The translations under genes were made by a program, and so were the position numbers. From NCBI GenBank assembly GCA_039030075.1, contig JBCCEW010000022.1, forward strand, positions 1 to 64,000: a stretch of 64,000 bases of DNA, read 5' to 3'. This DNA is from Myxococcota bacterium. Its GTDB lineage: Bacteria > Myxococcota_A > UBA9160 > SMWR01. Under the pieces are notes generated by a model, which ran no database searches, was not told the origin of the DNA, and saw only the letters and a program-made list of their open reading frames with translations. This document shows positions 51,402 through 59,912 of the stretch, one piece after another (the first letter of the stretch is position 1; each line of letters begins with the position of its first letter).

Positions 51402-53120
51402 TTGGTGGAAGTCATTCGTCACGACGTCGTCATCGTGGGTGGAGGCGCCGCTGGCCTCCGCGCCGCAGTCTCCGCCGTGGAGGCGAATCCCGACGTCTCG
51501 GTCGCGATGGTCTCCAAAGTCTATCCGATGCGGAGTCACACGGTCTCGGCCGAGGGCGGCGCCGCCGCCGTCGCGCGAGACGACGACAGCCTCGAGATGC
51601 ACGGCTACGACACGGTCAAGGGCTCCGATTTCCTCGGTGACCAGCACGCGATCCAGTACTTCGTCGAGGAAGCGCCGAAGGAGCTCACCCGACTCGAGCA
51701 CTGGGGCTGCCCCTGGAGCCGCAACGAAGACGGCACCGTAGCGACGCGGGCCTTCGGTGGCATGACGACGAAGCGCACCTGGTTCGCGACCGACAAGGTC
51801 GGCTTCCACATGCTGCACTCGCTGTTCCAGCACTCGATGCGGTTCGACCGGATCGTCCGCTACGACGAGCAGTTCGTGACCAAGCTGATCATCGAAGGCG
51901 GCGTCGTGCGGGGCGTCGCGTCTCTCGACATCCGCGACGGTACGGTGCGCGCCATCCTCGGGCGCGCCGTCATCCTCGCCACGGGCGGGGCCGGCAAGAT
52001 CTTCCCGTTCACCACGAACGGCAACATCAAGACCGGCGACGGGATGGCCCTGGCCTACCGCGAAGGCGTCCCGCTCAAGGACATGGAGTTCGTCCAGTAC
52101 CACCCGACCGGACTCCCGGGCACCGGCATCCTGATCACCGAAGCCACCCGCGGCGAAGGCGGCCACGTCAAGAACTCGGAAGGCGAGCGTTTCCTCGTGA
52201 CGCGCGACTACGGCGTCGGCACGAAGGCCGAACTCGGGCCCCGCGACATGATCTCGCGCGCGATCGTGCAGGAGATCGAAGCGGGCCGCGGCCTCAAGGG
52301 GCCCTACGGCGAGTACGCGCACCTCGACCTCACCCACCTGGGCGAGGAGAAGATCAGCAAGCGCCTCCCGATGGTGCGCGAACTGGCGAAGATCTACGCC
52401 GGGGTCGATCCCGTCCACGAGCCGATCCCGATCCGACCGGTCGTGCACTACATGATGGGCGGCGTCGATACGGACATCGACGGCGCGACGCCGCTGCCCG
52501 GCCTCTACGCGGCCGGCGAGGTGGCCTGTGTCTCGATCAACGGTGCGAACCGGCTCGGCTCGAACTCGCTGACCGAGTGCCTCGTGTTTGGCGCGCGGTC
52601 GGGTCGGGTCGCGGTCGACTATGCGAACGGCACCAACGAGGGTGACGAGGCGGCCTGCGTCCGCATCGTCGAGGAAGAGGCCGCGCGCATCGAGTCCGCG
52701 CGCAACATGCAGGGCGGCTCCGAGAAGATCTCGGACATCCGCACCGAACTGAAAGCCACGATGGAGACCGGCTGCGGTGTGTACCGCGAGCAGGCCTCGA
52801 TGGACGCCACCGTCCGTGACGTCGCCGCGCTCAAGGAGCGCATGGCGAACGTGAAGATCGAGGACAACTCGAAGGTCTTCAACACGGAGCTGATCGCGGC
52901 ACTCGAGCTCGACAACATGCTCGAGGTGGCCGAGTCGCTCGCCGTGTCCGCCGCGCATCGCAAGGAGTCGCGCGGCGCTCACACCCGGCGCGACGCACCT
53001 ACCCGCGACGACCAGAACTACCTCTATCACACGCTCTGCTACTACGGAGAGCAGGGACCGCGCCTCGACAAGAAGGACGTGACCCTCGGCACCTGGGTCC
53101 CGGAAGAGCGGAAGTACTAA
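51402..53120 (+). CDS. frdA: Fumarate reductase flavoprotein subunit
   Basis: A 572-residue FAD protein that interconverts fumarate and succinate on the cytoplasmic face of the membrane. The FAD-binding motif is VIVGGGAAGLRAAV at about 9-23; RSHTVSAEGGAAA carries the histidine (about 46) that holds FAD covalently; HPTGLPGTGILITEATRGEGG and VHYMMGG supply substrate residues. SKVYPMRSHT, LWGCPWSR-like HWGCPWSRNEDG, NTELIAALELDNMLEVAE and the C-terminal RDDQNYLYHTL are close to E. coli FrdA rather than SdhA. GAGAGG at 51389-51394 points to TTG at 51402 (spacing 7) or GTG at 51405. First gene of frdABCD. Confidence 0.93.
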   Translation: MVEVIRHDVVIVGGGAAGLRAAVSAVEANPDVSVAMVSKVYPMRSHTVSAEGGAAAVARDDDSLEMHGYDTVKGSDFLGDQHAIQYFVEEAPKELTRLEHWGCPWSRNEDGTVATRAFGGMTTKRTWFATDKVGFHMLHSLFQHSMRFDRIVRYDEQFVTKLIIEGGVVRGVASLDIRDGTVRAILGRAVILATGGAGKIFPFTTNGNIKTGDGMALAYREGVPLKDMEFVQYHPTGLPGTGILITEATRGEGGHVKNSEGERFLVTRDYGVGTKAELGPRDMISRAIVQEIEAGRGLKGPYGEYAHLDLTHLGEEKISKRLPMVRELAKIYAGVDPVHEPIPIRPVVHYMMGGVDTDIDGATPLPGLYAAGEVACVSINGANRLGSNSLTECLVFGARSGRVAVDYANGTNEGDEAACVRIVEEEAARIESARNMQGGSEKISDIRTELKATMETGCGVYREQASMDATVRDVAALKERMANVKIEDNSKVFNTELIAALELDNMLEVAESLAVSAAHRKESRGAHTRRDAPTRDDQNYLYHTLCYYGEQGPRLDKKDVTLGTWVPEERKY

Positions 53121-53201
53121 CGGCCCACCTCGTCCCGCCGACCCGTAAGCGACTGGAGGTCGCGCGCAACGAGCCGGGGGCAAGCGGGAACTGGAAGGAA
53201 C

Positions 53202-53948
53202 ATGAGCGAAGAAAAGAAGACGTTCGTCATCACCCGCTTCGATCCGGACCAGGACGAGGCTCCGCGCCAGCAGACCTACGAGGTCCCGGTGCAGCCCGAC
53301 TGGAAGGTCCTCGACGCCCTCAACTACATCAAGGACGAGATCGACGGCACGCTGTCGCACCGCTGGTCGTGCCGCATGGCCGTCTGCGGAAGCTGCGGGA
53401 TGATGGTGAACGGCAAGCCGTCGCTCACCTGCAAGGACGCGCTCAGCAAATACGGTGACCGCGTCGAGGTGACGCCCCTCTCGAACTTCCCCATCGTCCG
53501 AGACCTCGTGGTCGAGATGGACGGCTTCATGGAGAAGTTCAAGAAGGTCAAGCCGTGGATCATCACGGCGAAGGAGAAGGCGGTCGAGGAAGGCACGAAC
53601 CGCCAGTCACCCGAGGAGCTCGAACACTTCAAGCAGTTCAGCATGTGCATCAACTGCATGCTCTGCTACTCGGCCTGCCCGGTCGTCGGCAACGAGCCCG
53701 AGTTCCTCGGGCCCGCCGCGATCGCCCTCGGACACCGCTACAACATGGACTCGCGTGACGAGGGCGCCGGCGAGCGCAACGAGATCTTCCGCGGCGAGGG
53801 CACGGTCTTCTCGTGCTCATACGCCAACGAGTGCAGCGAGGTCTGCCCGAAGAACGTCGATCCGGCCGCCGCCGTGAACCAGTCGAAGATCAACGCTGTG
53901 ATCGACTGGGCCACCGGCTTCGTCGTGCCGCGAGGAGGAGACAAGTAG
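53202..53948 (+). CDS. frdB: Fumarate reductase iron-sulfur subunit
   Basis: A 248-residue electron-transfer subunit. The N-terminal ferredoxin domain binds [2Fe-2S] through Cys57, Cys62, Cys65 and Cys77 (SCRMAVCGSCGMMVNGKPSLTC). The C-terminal domain binds [4Fe-4S] with Cys149, Cys152, Cys155 (CINCMLC) and [3Fe-4S] with Cys159, Cys205 and Cys211 in part, with Cys215 in SEVCPKNVDPAAAVNQ closing the [4Fe-4S] set. Spacing is the same as in E. coli FrdB. It passes electrons between FrdA and the quinone site formed with FrdC/FrdD. The gap to frdA is 81 bp and the start has GGAAGGAA upstream. Confidence 0.95.
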   Translation: MSEEKKTFVITRFDPDQDEAPRQQTYEVPVQPDWKVLDALNYIKDEIDGTLSHRWSCRMAVCGSCGMMVNGKPSLTCKDALSKYGDRVEVTPLSNFPIVRDLVVEMDGFMEKFKKVKPWIITAKEKAVEEGTNRQSPEELEHFKQFSMCINCMLCYSACPVVGNEPEFLGPAAIALGHRYNMDSRDEGAGERNEIFRGEGTVFSCSYANECSEVCPKNVDPAAAVNQSKINAVIDWATGFVVPRGGDK

Positions 53949-53949
53949 G

Positions 53950-54390
53950 ATGGCACGAGCTGCCCACCCGCATGCGATGACGCCGTCGCGGCCGGGCTCG
54001 ACGCGCACGGCACCGCCGATGATGCCGCCGAAGTTCCCGACGCAGGGCCGCTACTTCAGCTACACGCTCTTCGGAGCCACCGGCATCATCTATCTGGTGG
54101 CTGGCTTCGTGGCGCTGCGCGCCATCTGGGCCCTCGGCGAGGGTCCCGGCTCGTGGCAGGGCATGCTGGAGCAGCTGGGACACCCGCTCTACGTGGCCTT
54201 CCACGTGCTCGCGCTCGTCGCAGTCCTCTTCGTCGGCGTGCGCTTCTTCAGCCTGTTCCCGAAGGCCCAGCCGGCGAAGATCGGCCCGGCGAAGCCGCCG
54301 CCGGAGCCGGTCCTCTTGGCTGGGCTCTACGCCGCATGGATCGCGGTCGCGGGCGGACTGGCTCTGGTTCTCGCCGGGGGGATCTTCTGA
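53950..54390 (+). CDS. frdC: Fumarate reductase membrane anchor subunit C
   Basis: A 146-residue membrane protein with three hydrophobic helices (ATGIIYLVAGFVALRAIWAL, LYVAFHVLALVAVLFVGVRFF, VLLAGLYAAWIAVAGGLALVLAG). A charged, proline-rich N-terminus resembles the cytosolic start of E. coli FrdC, and PKAQPAKIGPAKPPPEP before the last helix matches the loop of that family. There is no heme-ligand histidine pair, consistent with the heme-free type D complex. The ATG follows the frdB stop by 1 bp, with GGAGGAGAC upstream. It anchors FrdAB and forms the quinone site together with FrdD. Confidence 0.85.
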   Translation: MARAAHPHAMTPSRPGSTRTAPPMMPPKFPTQGRYFSYTLFGATGIIYLVAGFVALRAIWALGEGPGSWQGMLEQLGHPLYVAFHVLALVAVLFVGVRFFSLFPKAQPAKIGPAKPPPEPVLLAGLYAAWIAVAGGLALVLAGGIF

Positions 54391-54749
54391 TGAAGACGTT
54401 GCTCTTGAAGCTCGAGCCCATCATCTGGCTGCTCTTCGGCCAGGGCATCATGATCGGAACCATGCTGCTCACCGCGTGGATCGCGGTGGTCGGCGTGGCC
54501 ATCCCCCTCGGCATCATCTCTCCCGAAGCGCTGGCCTACGACCGCGCGATCGGCCTGGGCGGCAGCCTGATCGGCAAGATCGTCCTGTTCGGCCTGATCG
54601 CCCTCCCCCTCTGGAAGGGAGCCCACCACATGCGGCACCTTTCCCTCGACATGGGGGGACACGATCGCGACACCCTGGTCGCGCCGCTGCTCTACGGAGC
54701 GGCCGTGGTCGGGAGCGTGCTCGCGGTCGTCGCGGTGATTCGCCTGTAG
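54390..54749 (+). CDS. frdD: Fumarate reductase membrane anchor subunit D
   Basis: A 119-residue membrane protein with three helices (IIWLLFGQGIMIGTMLLTAWIAVVGVAI, IGKIVLFGLIALPLW, LLYGAAVVGSVLAVVAVI). The loop GAHHMRHLSLDMG corresponds to the RxxHGxHDL segment of FrdD. The ATG overlaps the frdC stop by one base (TGATG). It is the last subunit of the complex; the order frdABCD and the two small heme-free anchors are as in E. coli. In that organism the complex reduces fumarate with menaquinol under anaerobiosis; succinate oxidation is possible in vivo too. Confidence 0.85.
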   Translation: MKTLLLKLEPIIWLLFGQGIMIGTMLLTAWIAVVGVAIPLGIISPEALAYDRAIGLGGSLIGKIVLFGLIALPLWKGAHHMRHLSLDMGGHDRDTLVAPLLYGAAVVGSVLAVVAVIRL

Positions 54750-54793
54750 CGAAATACGAGGCGTTCCCGACTCCCCGAAAGAGGAGAATCCGG

Positions 54794-55219
54794 ATGCGCC
54801 CTCGCTCGCTGTTGGTCTGTGCGATCGCCCTGGTCTGGCTGCTACCGGCGGCCGCCGGCGCAGTCGAGGCCCTCGAGAAGCCGGGGATCGCCCGCAAGGC
54901 GGCCCGCGGCTTCGGCAACCTGGCCACCTGCTACCTCGAGTGGCCCGGAACCATCTACGAGATGTCGAAGGAGCGTGGGCCGGTCTGGGGCGCCAGCCTC
55001 GGTTTCGTCGAAGGCCTCGGCAAGACGATTCCGCGGGCCTTCGTCGGTCTCTACGAGTTCCTCTCATCGCCGGTCGAATACCCGGCAAAGTGGAGGCCGA
55101 TCCTCGAGCCCGAATTCACCTGGCAGTACTTCGAGGACGTCTACGAGCCCTGGTTCGCGACGACGGAGGGCACCGAGCCCCAACCGATCGCGCGGACCAC
55201 GACACACGCGCGCTCCTAG
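54794..55219 (+). CDS. Exosortase system-associated protein, TIGR04073-like
   Basis: A 141-residue exported protein. A signal peptide covers about residues 1-23 (LLVCAIALVWLLPAAAGAV). The core GFGNLATCYLEWPGTIYEMSKERGPVWGASLGFVEGLGKTIPRAFVGLYEFLSSP and the end PILEPEFTWQYF fit the TIGR04073 family as I remember it, which occurs in genomes with exosortase/PEP-CTERM sorting; its biochemical role is unknown. AGAGGAG lies 9 nt before the ATG. It starts 44 bp after frdD on the same strand and so may be on the frd transcript. Its TAG is shared as CTAG with the convergent amidase. The PEP-CTERM-like protein at 8.8-10.5 kb is a possible client of the same system. Confidence 0.7.
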   Translation: MRPRSLLVCAIALVWLLPAAAGAVEALEKPGIARKAARGFGNLATCYLEWPGTIYEMSKERGPVWGASLGFVEGLGKTIPRAFVGLYEFLSSPVEYPAKWRPILEPEFTWQYFEDVYEPWFATTEGTEPQPIARTTTHARS

Positions 55220-56727
55220 TCCGACGCCTCCTCGAGGGCGAACGCGAGCCGGTACAGCGTCGCCTCGTCCCAGTGGCGGCCCACGAGCATGGCGCCGATC
55301 GGCAGCCCGTCGTCGTCGCCGCAGGGCACGCTGATGGCCGGGTGATGCGTCGCATCGAAGGGCTGGGTATTCGGACTCGTCTCGGCGGCGCGCGCGAAGG
55401 TCTCGAGGATGTTCGCGCCGGGAGCCGGGAGCGGTGAAGCGACCCCAGGACAGGTCGGTAGCAGGAGCGCGTCGAAGCCCTCGAGGCCCGCGTCGTACTC
55501 GGCGCGGAGCCGTCGCGCCTGATTCGCCGCAGCCGCGTAGTAGCGGGTCCCGGCTTCGGCTTCGATGTGCGCCCCGGCCAGGGTGAGCAGCTTCGCGAGT
55601 GGAGACATCGCGTCGGCGTGGTCACGCCACTGGGACATGCGCCTGCCGAACTCGGGCGGGTAGATGTCGGGCCGACCCGTTCCCATCCCCTCGCCGGCGA
55701 GCACGGTTCGGAACATGCCCTGGGCGAGCAACGGCAGTGTCAGGGTGCCGGCTTCCGCGTGGGCGGGAATCGAGCGCTCCTCGACCCGCGCGCCGAGCTG
55801 CTCGAGCCGATCGGCTGCGCGTCGCACCGCTTCGACGACCACGGGCTGAGCCCCCGGCGCCTCGAAGCCCTCGCGCAGCAGGGCAATGCGCCGCCCCCGC
55901 ACCCCCTCCTCGAGCCCGGCGAGATAGTCGGCCGCGGGCGCGCCTGACTGGCGCATGTCGATGCCATCGGGACCCGCCATCACCGCGAGCATCCGCGCGT
56001 TGTCCCGGACGTTCGCGGTGATCGGACCCGTGTGGTCGAGTGAGGGTTCGATCGGCGCGATCCCCGTATAGGGAACCAACCCCCAGGTGGGCTTCATCCC
56101 CACCACACCGCACAGCGCCGCGGGAATCCGAATCGAGCCCCCCTGGTCGCCACCGATCGCCAGCTCGACATCGCCTGCCGCCACCAGCGCAGCCGAACCC
56201 GAGGAGGAGCCTCCCGCCGAGTAGCCGCGCCGGCGCGGGTTGTGCACCGGCCCGGCGAAGTTGGTGAAGCTACCGCCGGAGAGACACAGGTCTTCACAGT
56301 GCGCCTTCCCGAGCAAGGTCGCGCCCGCCTCCAGCAGTCGCGCCACGATCGTCGCGTCGATCTCGGCGACATAGCCCTCGAGGATCGCGCTGCCGTTGAG
56401 CAGCGGCAGCCCGGCCACCATCACGTTGTCCTTCGCTGCGAAGCGCAGGCCCGCCAACGGTCCGTCCTGGTGGGTCCGGATCTCACAGCGGGCGTACCAG
56501 GCTCCGTGCGAATTCTCGGCTTCGCTCGGCTCCCACCAGGAGCGCCCCTCGGGCACCGCAGGGAGCGCACTCGGCGCGTTGTCGATCTCCGCGAAGCTCC
56601 CGATCGAGCCGAGCATCAAGGAGCGATACGCCTCGACCTCCTCGTCCGAAAGCGACATGCCCAGGCGCTCGCCCAACGCGCGCAACGCATCCGGGCTCGG
56701 GAGTTCCAGGGTTCCGGTCTCGCTCAT
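55216..56727 (-). CDS. Amidase signature family enzyme
   Basis: A 503-residue hydrolase of the amidase signature family. The catalytic triad is visible: Lys99 in FAAKDN, the cis-serine in GGSSSGSAALVAAG (about 174-175) and nucleophile Ser198 in GGDQGGSIRIPAALCGVVGMKPT. A GPITANVRDNARML segment and a C-terminal half with LLLPTCPGVA complete the fold. The substrate is unknown; homologues act on small amides, formamide-like or aryl amides. There is no GatB or GatC, so it is not the tRNA amidotransferase. It is coupled by an ATGA overlap (56724-56727) to the 110-residue gene upstream. Confidence 0.88.
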   Translation of the reverse strand: MSETGTLELPSPDALRALGERLGMSLSDEEVEAYRSLMLGSIGSFAEIDNAPSALPAVPEGRSWWEPSEAENSHGAWYARCEIRTHQDGPLAGLRFAAKDNVMVAGLPLLNGSAILEGYVAEIDATIVARLLEAGATLLGKAHCEDLCLSGGSFTNFAGPVHNPRRRGYSAGGSSSGSAALVAAGDVELAIGGDQGGSIRIPAALCGVVGMKPTWGLVPYTGIAPIEPSLDHTGPITANVRDNARMLAVMAGPDGIDMRQSGAPAADYLAGLEEGVRGRRIALLREGFEAPGAQPVVVEAVRRAADRLEQLGARVEERSIPAHAEAGTLTLPLLAQGMFRTVLAGEGMGTGRPDIYPPEFGRRMSQWRDHADAMSPLAKLLTLAGAHIEAEAGTRYYAAAANQARRLRAEYDAGLEGFDALLLPTCPGVASPLPAPGANILETFARAAETSPNTQPFDATHHPAISVPCGDDDGLPIGAMLVGRHWDEATLYRLAFALEEASD

Positions 56728-57056
56728 GTGGTCGCTCCGTCGTCGATCGGTCGCGGCACGTCGACCGTGAGCGATCCGCGATCGCCCTTCCCTTCCCATT
56801 CGCCTACGAGCCGCGCCGCACCCTCGCGACGCAACACGGCTCGCCGCGGACGACTCCTCGCCACGAGTTCGTAGCGGCCGTCGTCCTGGCGTTCCCCGGC
56901 AAAGACAACGGCTCCGCCGTCGTCCCAATAGGTGAGCAGCAGGGTGCCGCCCTGCAACTCGAGATCCGCGTCGTCGTCGATGTCCGGGGCGCGGCCGTCG
57001 TCGAAGCCGGCGACGACGCGACATCCCTCGACACGCATTCGCTCGGGTCCGCTCAT
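56724..57056 (-). CDS. Hypothetical protein (110 aa)
   Basis: A 110-residue protein that I do not recognise. It is predicted to be almost all beta: alternating strands such as LELQGGTLLLTYWDDGGAVVFAGERQDDGRYELVARSRPRRAVL with Gly/Asp turns, like a small lipocalin- or DUF-type barrel. There is no signal peptide, so it is cytoplasmic. Its stop overlaps the amidase start (ATGA), which supports both frames being genes and suggests a functional link, for example an accessory or substrate-binding protein. It is divergent from a CaiB-family gene, with 38 bp between them. Confidence 0.6.
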   Translation of the reverse strand: MSGPERMRVEGCRVVAGFDDGRAPDIDDDADLELQGGTLLLTYWDDGGAVVFAGERQDDGRYELVARSRPRRAVLRREGAARLVGEWEGKGDRGSLTVDVPRPIDDGATT

Positions 57057-57094
57057 CGTCGGGAACGTACGCGGCGTCCAGGGCGGGTGCTACG

Positions 57095-58297
57095 TTGCCG
57101 CGCGTGCCGGGCCGAGTCCTCGAAGGGTTGCGAATTCTCGATCTCACCCGCGTCGTCGCGGGCCCGTTCGCCACCGCGGTCCTCGCCGACCTCGGCGCCG
57201 ACGTCGTCAAGATCGAGCGGCCGAAGACCGGGGACGACTACCGCTACGGCCCGTCTCCAAAGGGCGAAACATCCCTGTCGTTCCAGAACACGAACCGGGG
57301 GAAGCGCGGCATCACCCTCGACCTGCGACGCGAAGAGGGTCGCGCGCTCTTCCTCCGCCTCGTCGAGAGCGCCGATGCCGTAGTCGAGAACTTTCGCGCG
57401 GGCTGGCTGTCCCGACAGGGCCTGGGCCCCGACATAATCCAGGCCCGCAATCCCCGCTGCGTCGTGGCATCGCTCTCGGGCTTCGGCCAGACGGGCCCGG
57501 CCGCGGGCCGCGCTTCGTACGACATCGTCGCCCAGGCGAGCGGGGGCCTGATGGCGATGACCGGGTTCCCCGACGGTCCTCCGACGCGGGGCGGAGGCGC
57601 CCTGGCCGACTACGTCGGTGGGCTCTTCCTCGGGCTCGGGTTGGTCGCGGCCCTGCTGGAGCGCAACCAGACCGGCGTCGCGCGCGTGCTCGACCTCTCG
57701 AACCAGGACGCGATCTTCGCCATCACCGATTCGGTCGCCACGATCCACCACGGCATCGGCGCAACGACCGAACGCCTCGGCAACCAGCATCCGTTCGCAT
57801 CGCCCTACGACGCCCACGCCACGCGCGACGGCTGGGTGGTCATCGCGACCGCGAGCAACAAACTCTTCCGCGCACTCTGCGAAGCCATCGGCCGCCCGGA
57901 GATGGGCACCGACGAGCGCTACCGCAGCCATCGCGACCGGGCGCGCAACCGGGTCGAACTCAATGCCACGATCGGGGATTGGATGCGCGAGCGCTCGAGC
58001 GCGGAGGTGCTCGGCGTTCTCGGCCCCGAGGGCGCCGACCTACCCTGCGCGCGGGTCGAACCGCCGGAAGCGCTCACCCAGGATCCGCAGCTCGTCGCGC
58101 GCGGGATGATCGAACGCCACGCGCATCCGACCCTCGGCGAGGTGCTCTTCCACGGAAACCCGCTGCAGTTCAGCGGGGCAGAGGGGCGAGCGCGCGCACT
58201 CGCTCCGGATCTCGGCGAGCACAATGCAGAACTCTTCGCCGAGCTCGAAGTGTCCCCGGAGGAGCTGCGGAAGCTGTCGGAAGACGGCGTGATCTAA
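57095..58297 (+). CDS. CaiB/BaiF family (type III) CoA-transferase
   Basis: A 400-residue type III CoA-transferase. The N-terminus GLRILDLTRVVAGPFATAVLADLGADVVKIERP is diagnostic, followed by NRGKRGITLDLR, VENFRAGWLSRQGLG and SLSGFGQTGP. The conserved catalytic aspartate is in GALADYVGGLFLGLGL. These enzymes transfer CoA between carboxylic acids such as carnitine, formate/oxalate or bile acids; the substrate here is unknown. TTG at 57095 has GGGCGGG 8 nt upstream; GTG at 57104 is an alternative start that loses three residues. Another member of the superfamily begins at 63484, but they are 5 kb apart. Confidence 0.9.
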   Translation: MPRVPGRVLEGLRILDLTRVVAGPFATAVLADLGADVVKIERPKTGDDYRYGPSPKGETSLSFQNTNRGKRGITLDLRREEGRALFLRLVESADAVVENFRAGWLSRQGLGPDIIQARNPRCVVASLSGFGQTGPAAGRASYDIVAQASGGLMAMTGFPDGPPTRGGGALADYVGGLFLGLGLVAALLERNQTGVARVLDLSNQDAIFAITDSVATIHHGIGATTERLGNQHPFASPYDAHATRDGWVVIATASNKLFRALCEAIGRPEMGTDERYRSHRDRARNRVELNATIGDWMRERSSAEVLGVLGPEGADLPCARVEPPEALTQDPQLVARGMIERHAHPTLGEVLFHGNPLQFSGAEGRARALAPDLGEHNAELFAELEVSPEELRKLSEDGVI

Positions 58298-58337
58298 CGC
58301 TTTTCTGGCTTTATCGCGCCTTTTTTCGAGCGGGCGC

Positions 58338-58365
58338 TTGACCCGCCCCTGCCCGTTCTTAGGGT
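58338..58365 (+). promoter_or_regulatory. Candidate promoter of the hsp20 gene
   Basis: TTGACC (58338-58343) and TAGGGT (58360-58365) are separated by 16 nt, about 143 bp upstream of the Hsp20 start. CTTGACCC is also near the sigma-32 -35 consensus, but no good CCCCAT-type -10 follows at the right distance. No CIRCE element is visible. Confidence 0.4.
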
Positions 58366-58507
58366 TCTCTCGTTCGAATGCACGGCCGGTGTCTCGGCCG
58401 AAGCGAACCGGCGCCCCCCGCACGGCGGGCGCTCTGGGGCGCGAATGCGCTCCCGATCTCGCGACGCCACCCGTCCATCTGCATCTCGAATTCGATAGGA
58501 GGCAACA

Positions 58508-58975
58508 ATGAAGACCCATGTACTCGTTCCCCGACGCCGAACCCTCGCGCCCGCGCTGGCGTGGAATCACTTCGACCGCGTCTTCGACTCGTTCTGGAAG
58601 GACTTCGGCAACCAGACACCGGTATCGCGACCGACGTCTCTGAAGCCGCGGGTGGATTTCAAGGAAACCGAGACCGAAATGGTCGTCGCGGCCGAGATGC
58701 CCGGCCTCGAAGAGGAGAACATCTCCGTGTCCTTCGAGGAGGGCGTCCTCACGCTGCGCGGTGAACACGCCGCCGAGGAAGCCGAGACCGATGCCGAGGG
58801 GGCGCGCCACGTGGAGACCGCGCGGGGCACCTTCGAGCGCCGACTCCGGTTCCATGCCGAGGTCGACGCTGACGCCATCAAGGCGGTGTACAAGGCGGGC
58901 ATCCTGACCGTCACGCTGCCCAAGGTGCCCGAGGCGAAGCCCGAGGTACACACCATCCCGGTGACCTCCTCATAG
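58508..58975 (+). CDS. Small heat shock protein (Hsp20/alpha-crystallin family)
   Basis: A 155-residue ATP-independent holdase chaperone. The N-terminal arm ends near residue 45. The alpha-crystallin domain spans about 46-145: PRVDFKETETEMVVAAEMPGLEEENISVSFEEGVLTLRGE, then FERRLRFHAEVDADAIKAVYKAGILTVTLPK with the A-x3-n-G-x-L signature, and the short C-terminal IPV anchor motif (HTIPVTSS). It binds unfolding proteins as large oligomers. A strong AGGAGG lies 5 nt before the ATG. It is monocistronic by its spacing. Confidence 0.93.
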   Translation: MKTHVLVPRRRTLAPALAWNHFDRVFDSFWKDFGNQTPVSRPTSLKPRVDFKETETEMVVAAEMPGLEEENISVSFEEGVLTLRGEHAAEEAETDAEGARHVETARGTFERRLRFHAEVDADAIKAVYKAGILTVTLPKVPEAKPEVHTIPVTSS

Positions 58976-59058
58976 AGATCTCTGCGCTTCATCGCAACGC
59001 CTCCTCGCGGCGGTGCGGCGGACCGAACCCCGGTCCGTCGCGTCCGTCGCGAGGTGGC

Positions 59059-59802
59059 TCAGCGGGCGTCGTGAAAGATGACGCCGAGCGCCAGCCGCTC
59101 CCCGTCGTGGAGCGGGCTCATCCCATGGCGGAGCGACGCCCGGAAGACGCCACGCGCGCCCTCCACCGGCCGCTCCTGGGTCGGGAACACCAGCGCTTCG
59201 CCCTGGGCGAGCGCCAAGGCGCTTCCCCGAGACTGCTGGCGTGGGCGGTTCTCGACGAGCAGGAACTCGCCGCCGGTGAAGTCGCGCTGCGGCCGACTCA
59301 ACAGCAGCACCACCTGCAGCGGGAACGCGACCTGCCCGTAGAGATCCTGGTGGAGGTTGTTCCAGCCTCCCGCGCGATACCGGAGCAAGAGCGGCGTCGG
59401 ACGAGCCTGTCCCTCGGCACGGCAGCGCCGAAGGAAGGCCGGCAAACGCGGCTCGAAGCGATCGGGCCGTCCGAAGCGCTCCTGCCAATCGTTCGCGATG
59501 CGCGCGAGGGCGGGGTAGAGCGTTCGACGCAGATGCGCCACGACATCGGGCAGGGGAGCGTCGAAGTAGCGGTACTCCCCGCTCCCGAACCGGTGCGCGT
59601 CCATCGAGACCGTCTTGCGAAACGACGCATCGCGGTCGTAGAGGCCGGCGAGCCGTCGGCACTGGCGGGCGTCGAGCAGCTTGCCGAGTCGGGCGTAGCC
59701 CCAGGTATCGAGTTGCGCCTGGGCGCGGCGCCAGTCGATGCGATCGACGCGTGCGTCGAGGCGCGCGCTCTCGCTGCGTTCGTCGGCGGCTCCTTGGGTC
59801 AC
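59059..59802 (-). CDS. 2-oxoglutarate/Fe(II)-dependent oxygenase
   Basis: A 247-residue double-stranded beta-helix oxygenase. The facial triad is visible: His151 and Asp153 in NNLHQDLYG, and His226 in FRASLRHGMSP; Arg236 in GERLALGVIFHDAR probably binds 2-oxoglutarate. An N-terminal helical part (WRRAQAQLDTWGYARLGKLLDARQCRRLAGLY) and LLLRYRAGGWNNL match the prolyl-hydroxylase-like 2OG-Fe(II) group. The substrate is unknown; some related proteins are linked to DNA-repair genes, but none is nearby. GTG at 59802 gives the normal N-terminus; the frame is open to 59883, with weak ribosome-binding sites in both cases. bolA is divergent, 110 bp away. Confidence 0.85.
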   Translation of the reverse strand: MTQGAADERSESARLDARVDRIDWRRAQAQLDTWGYARLGKLLDARQCRRLAGLYDRDASFRKTVSMDAHRFGSGEYRYFDAPLPDVVAHLRRTLYPALARIANDWQERFGRPDRFEPRLPAFLRRCRAEGQARPTPLLLRYRAGGWNNLHQDLYGQVAFPLQVVLLLSRPQRDFTGGEFLLVENRPRQQSRGSALALAQGEALVFPTQERPVEGARGVFRASLRHGMSPLHDGERLALGVIFHDAR

Positions 59803-59912
59803 GGCCGCAAGGATGACGCCCCTGTCGCCGCTTGTCCCCAGACGGGGGCTCCGACGTCCGAAATCCGCGTACCCGGAGACCACCGCCCCGCGCGGGAGCT
59901 ACCCTGGAACCC

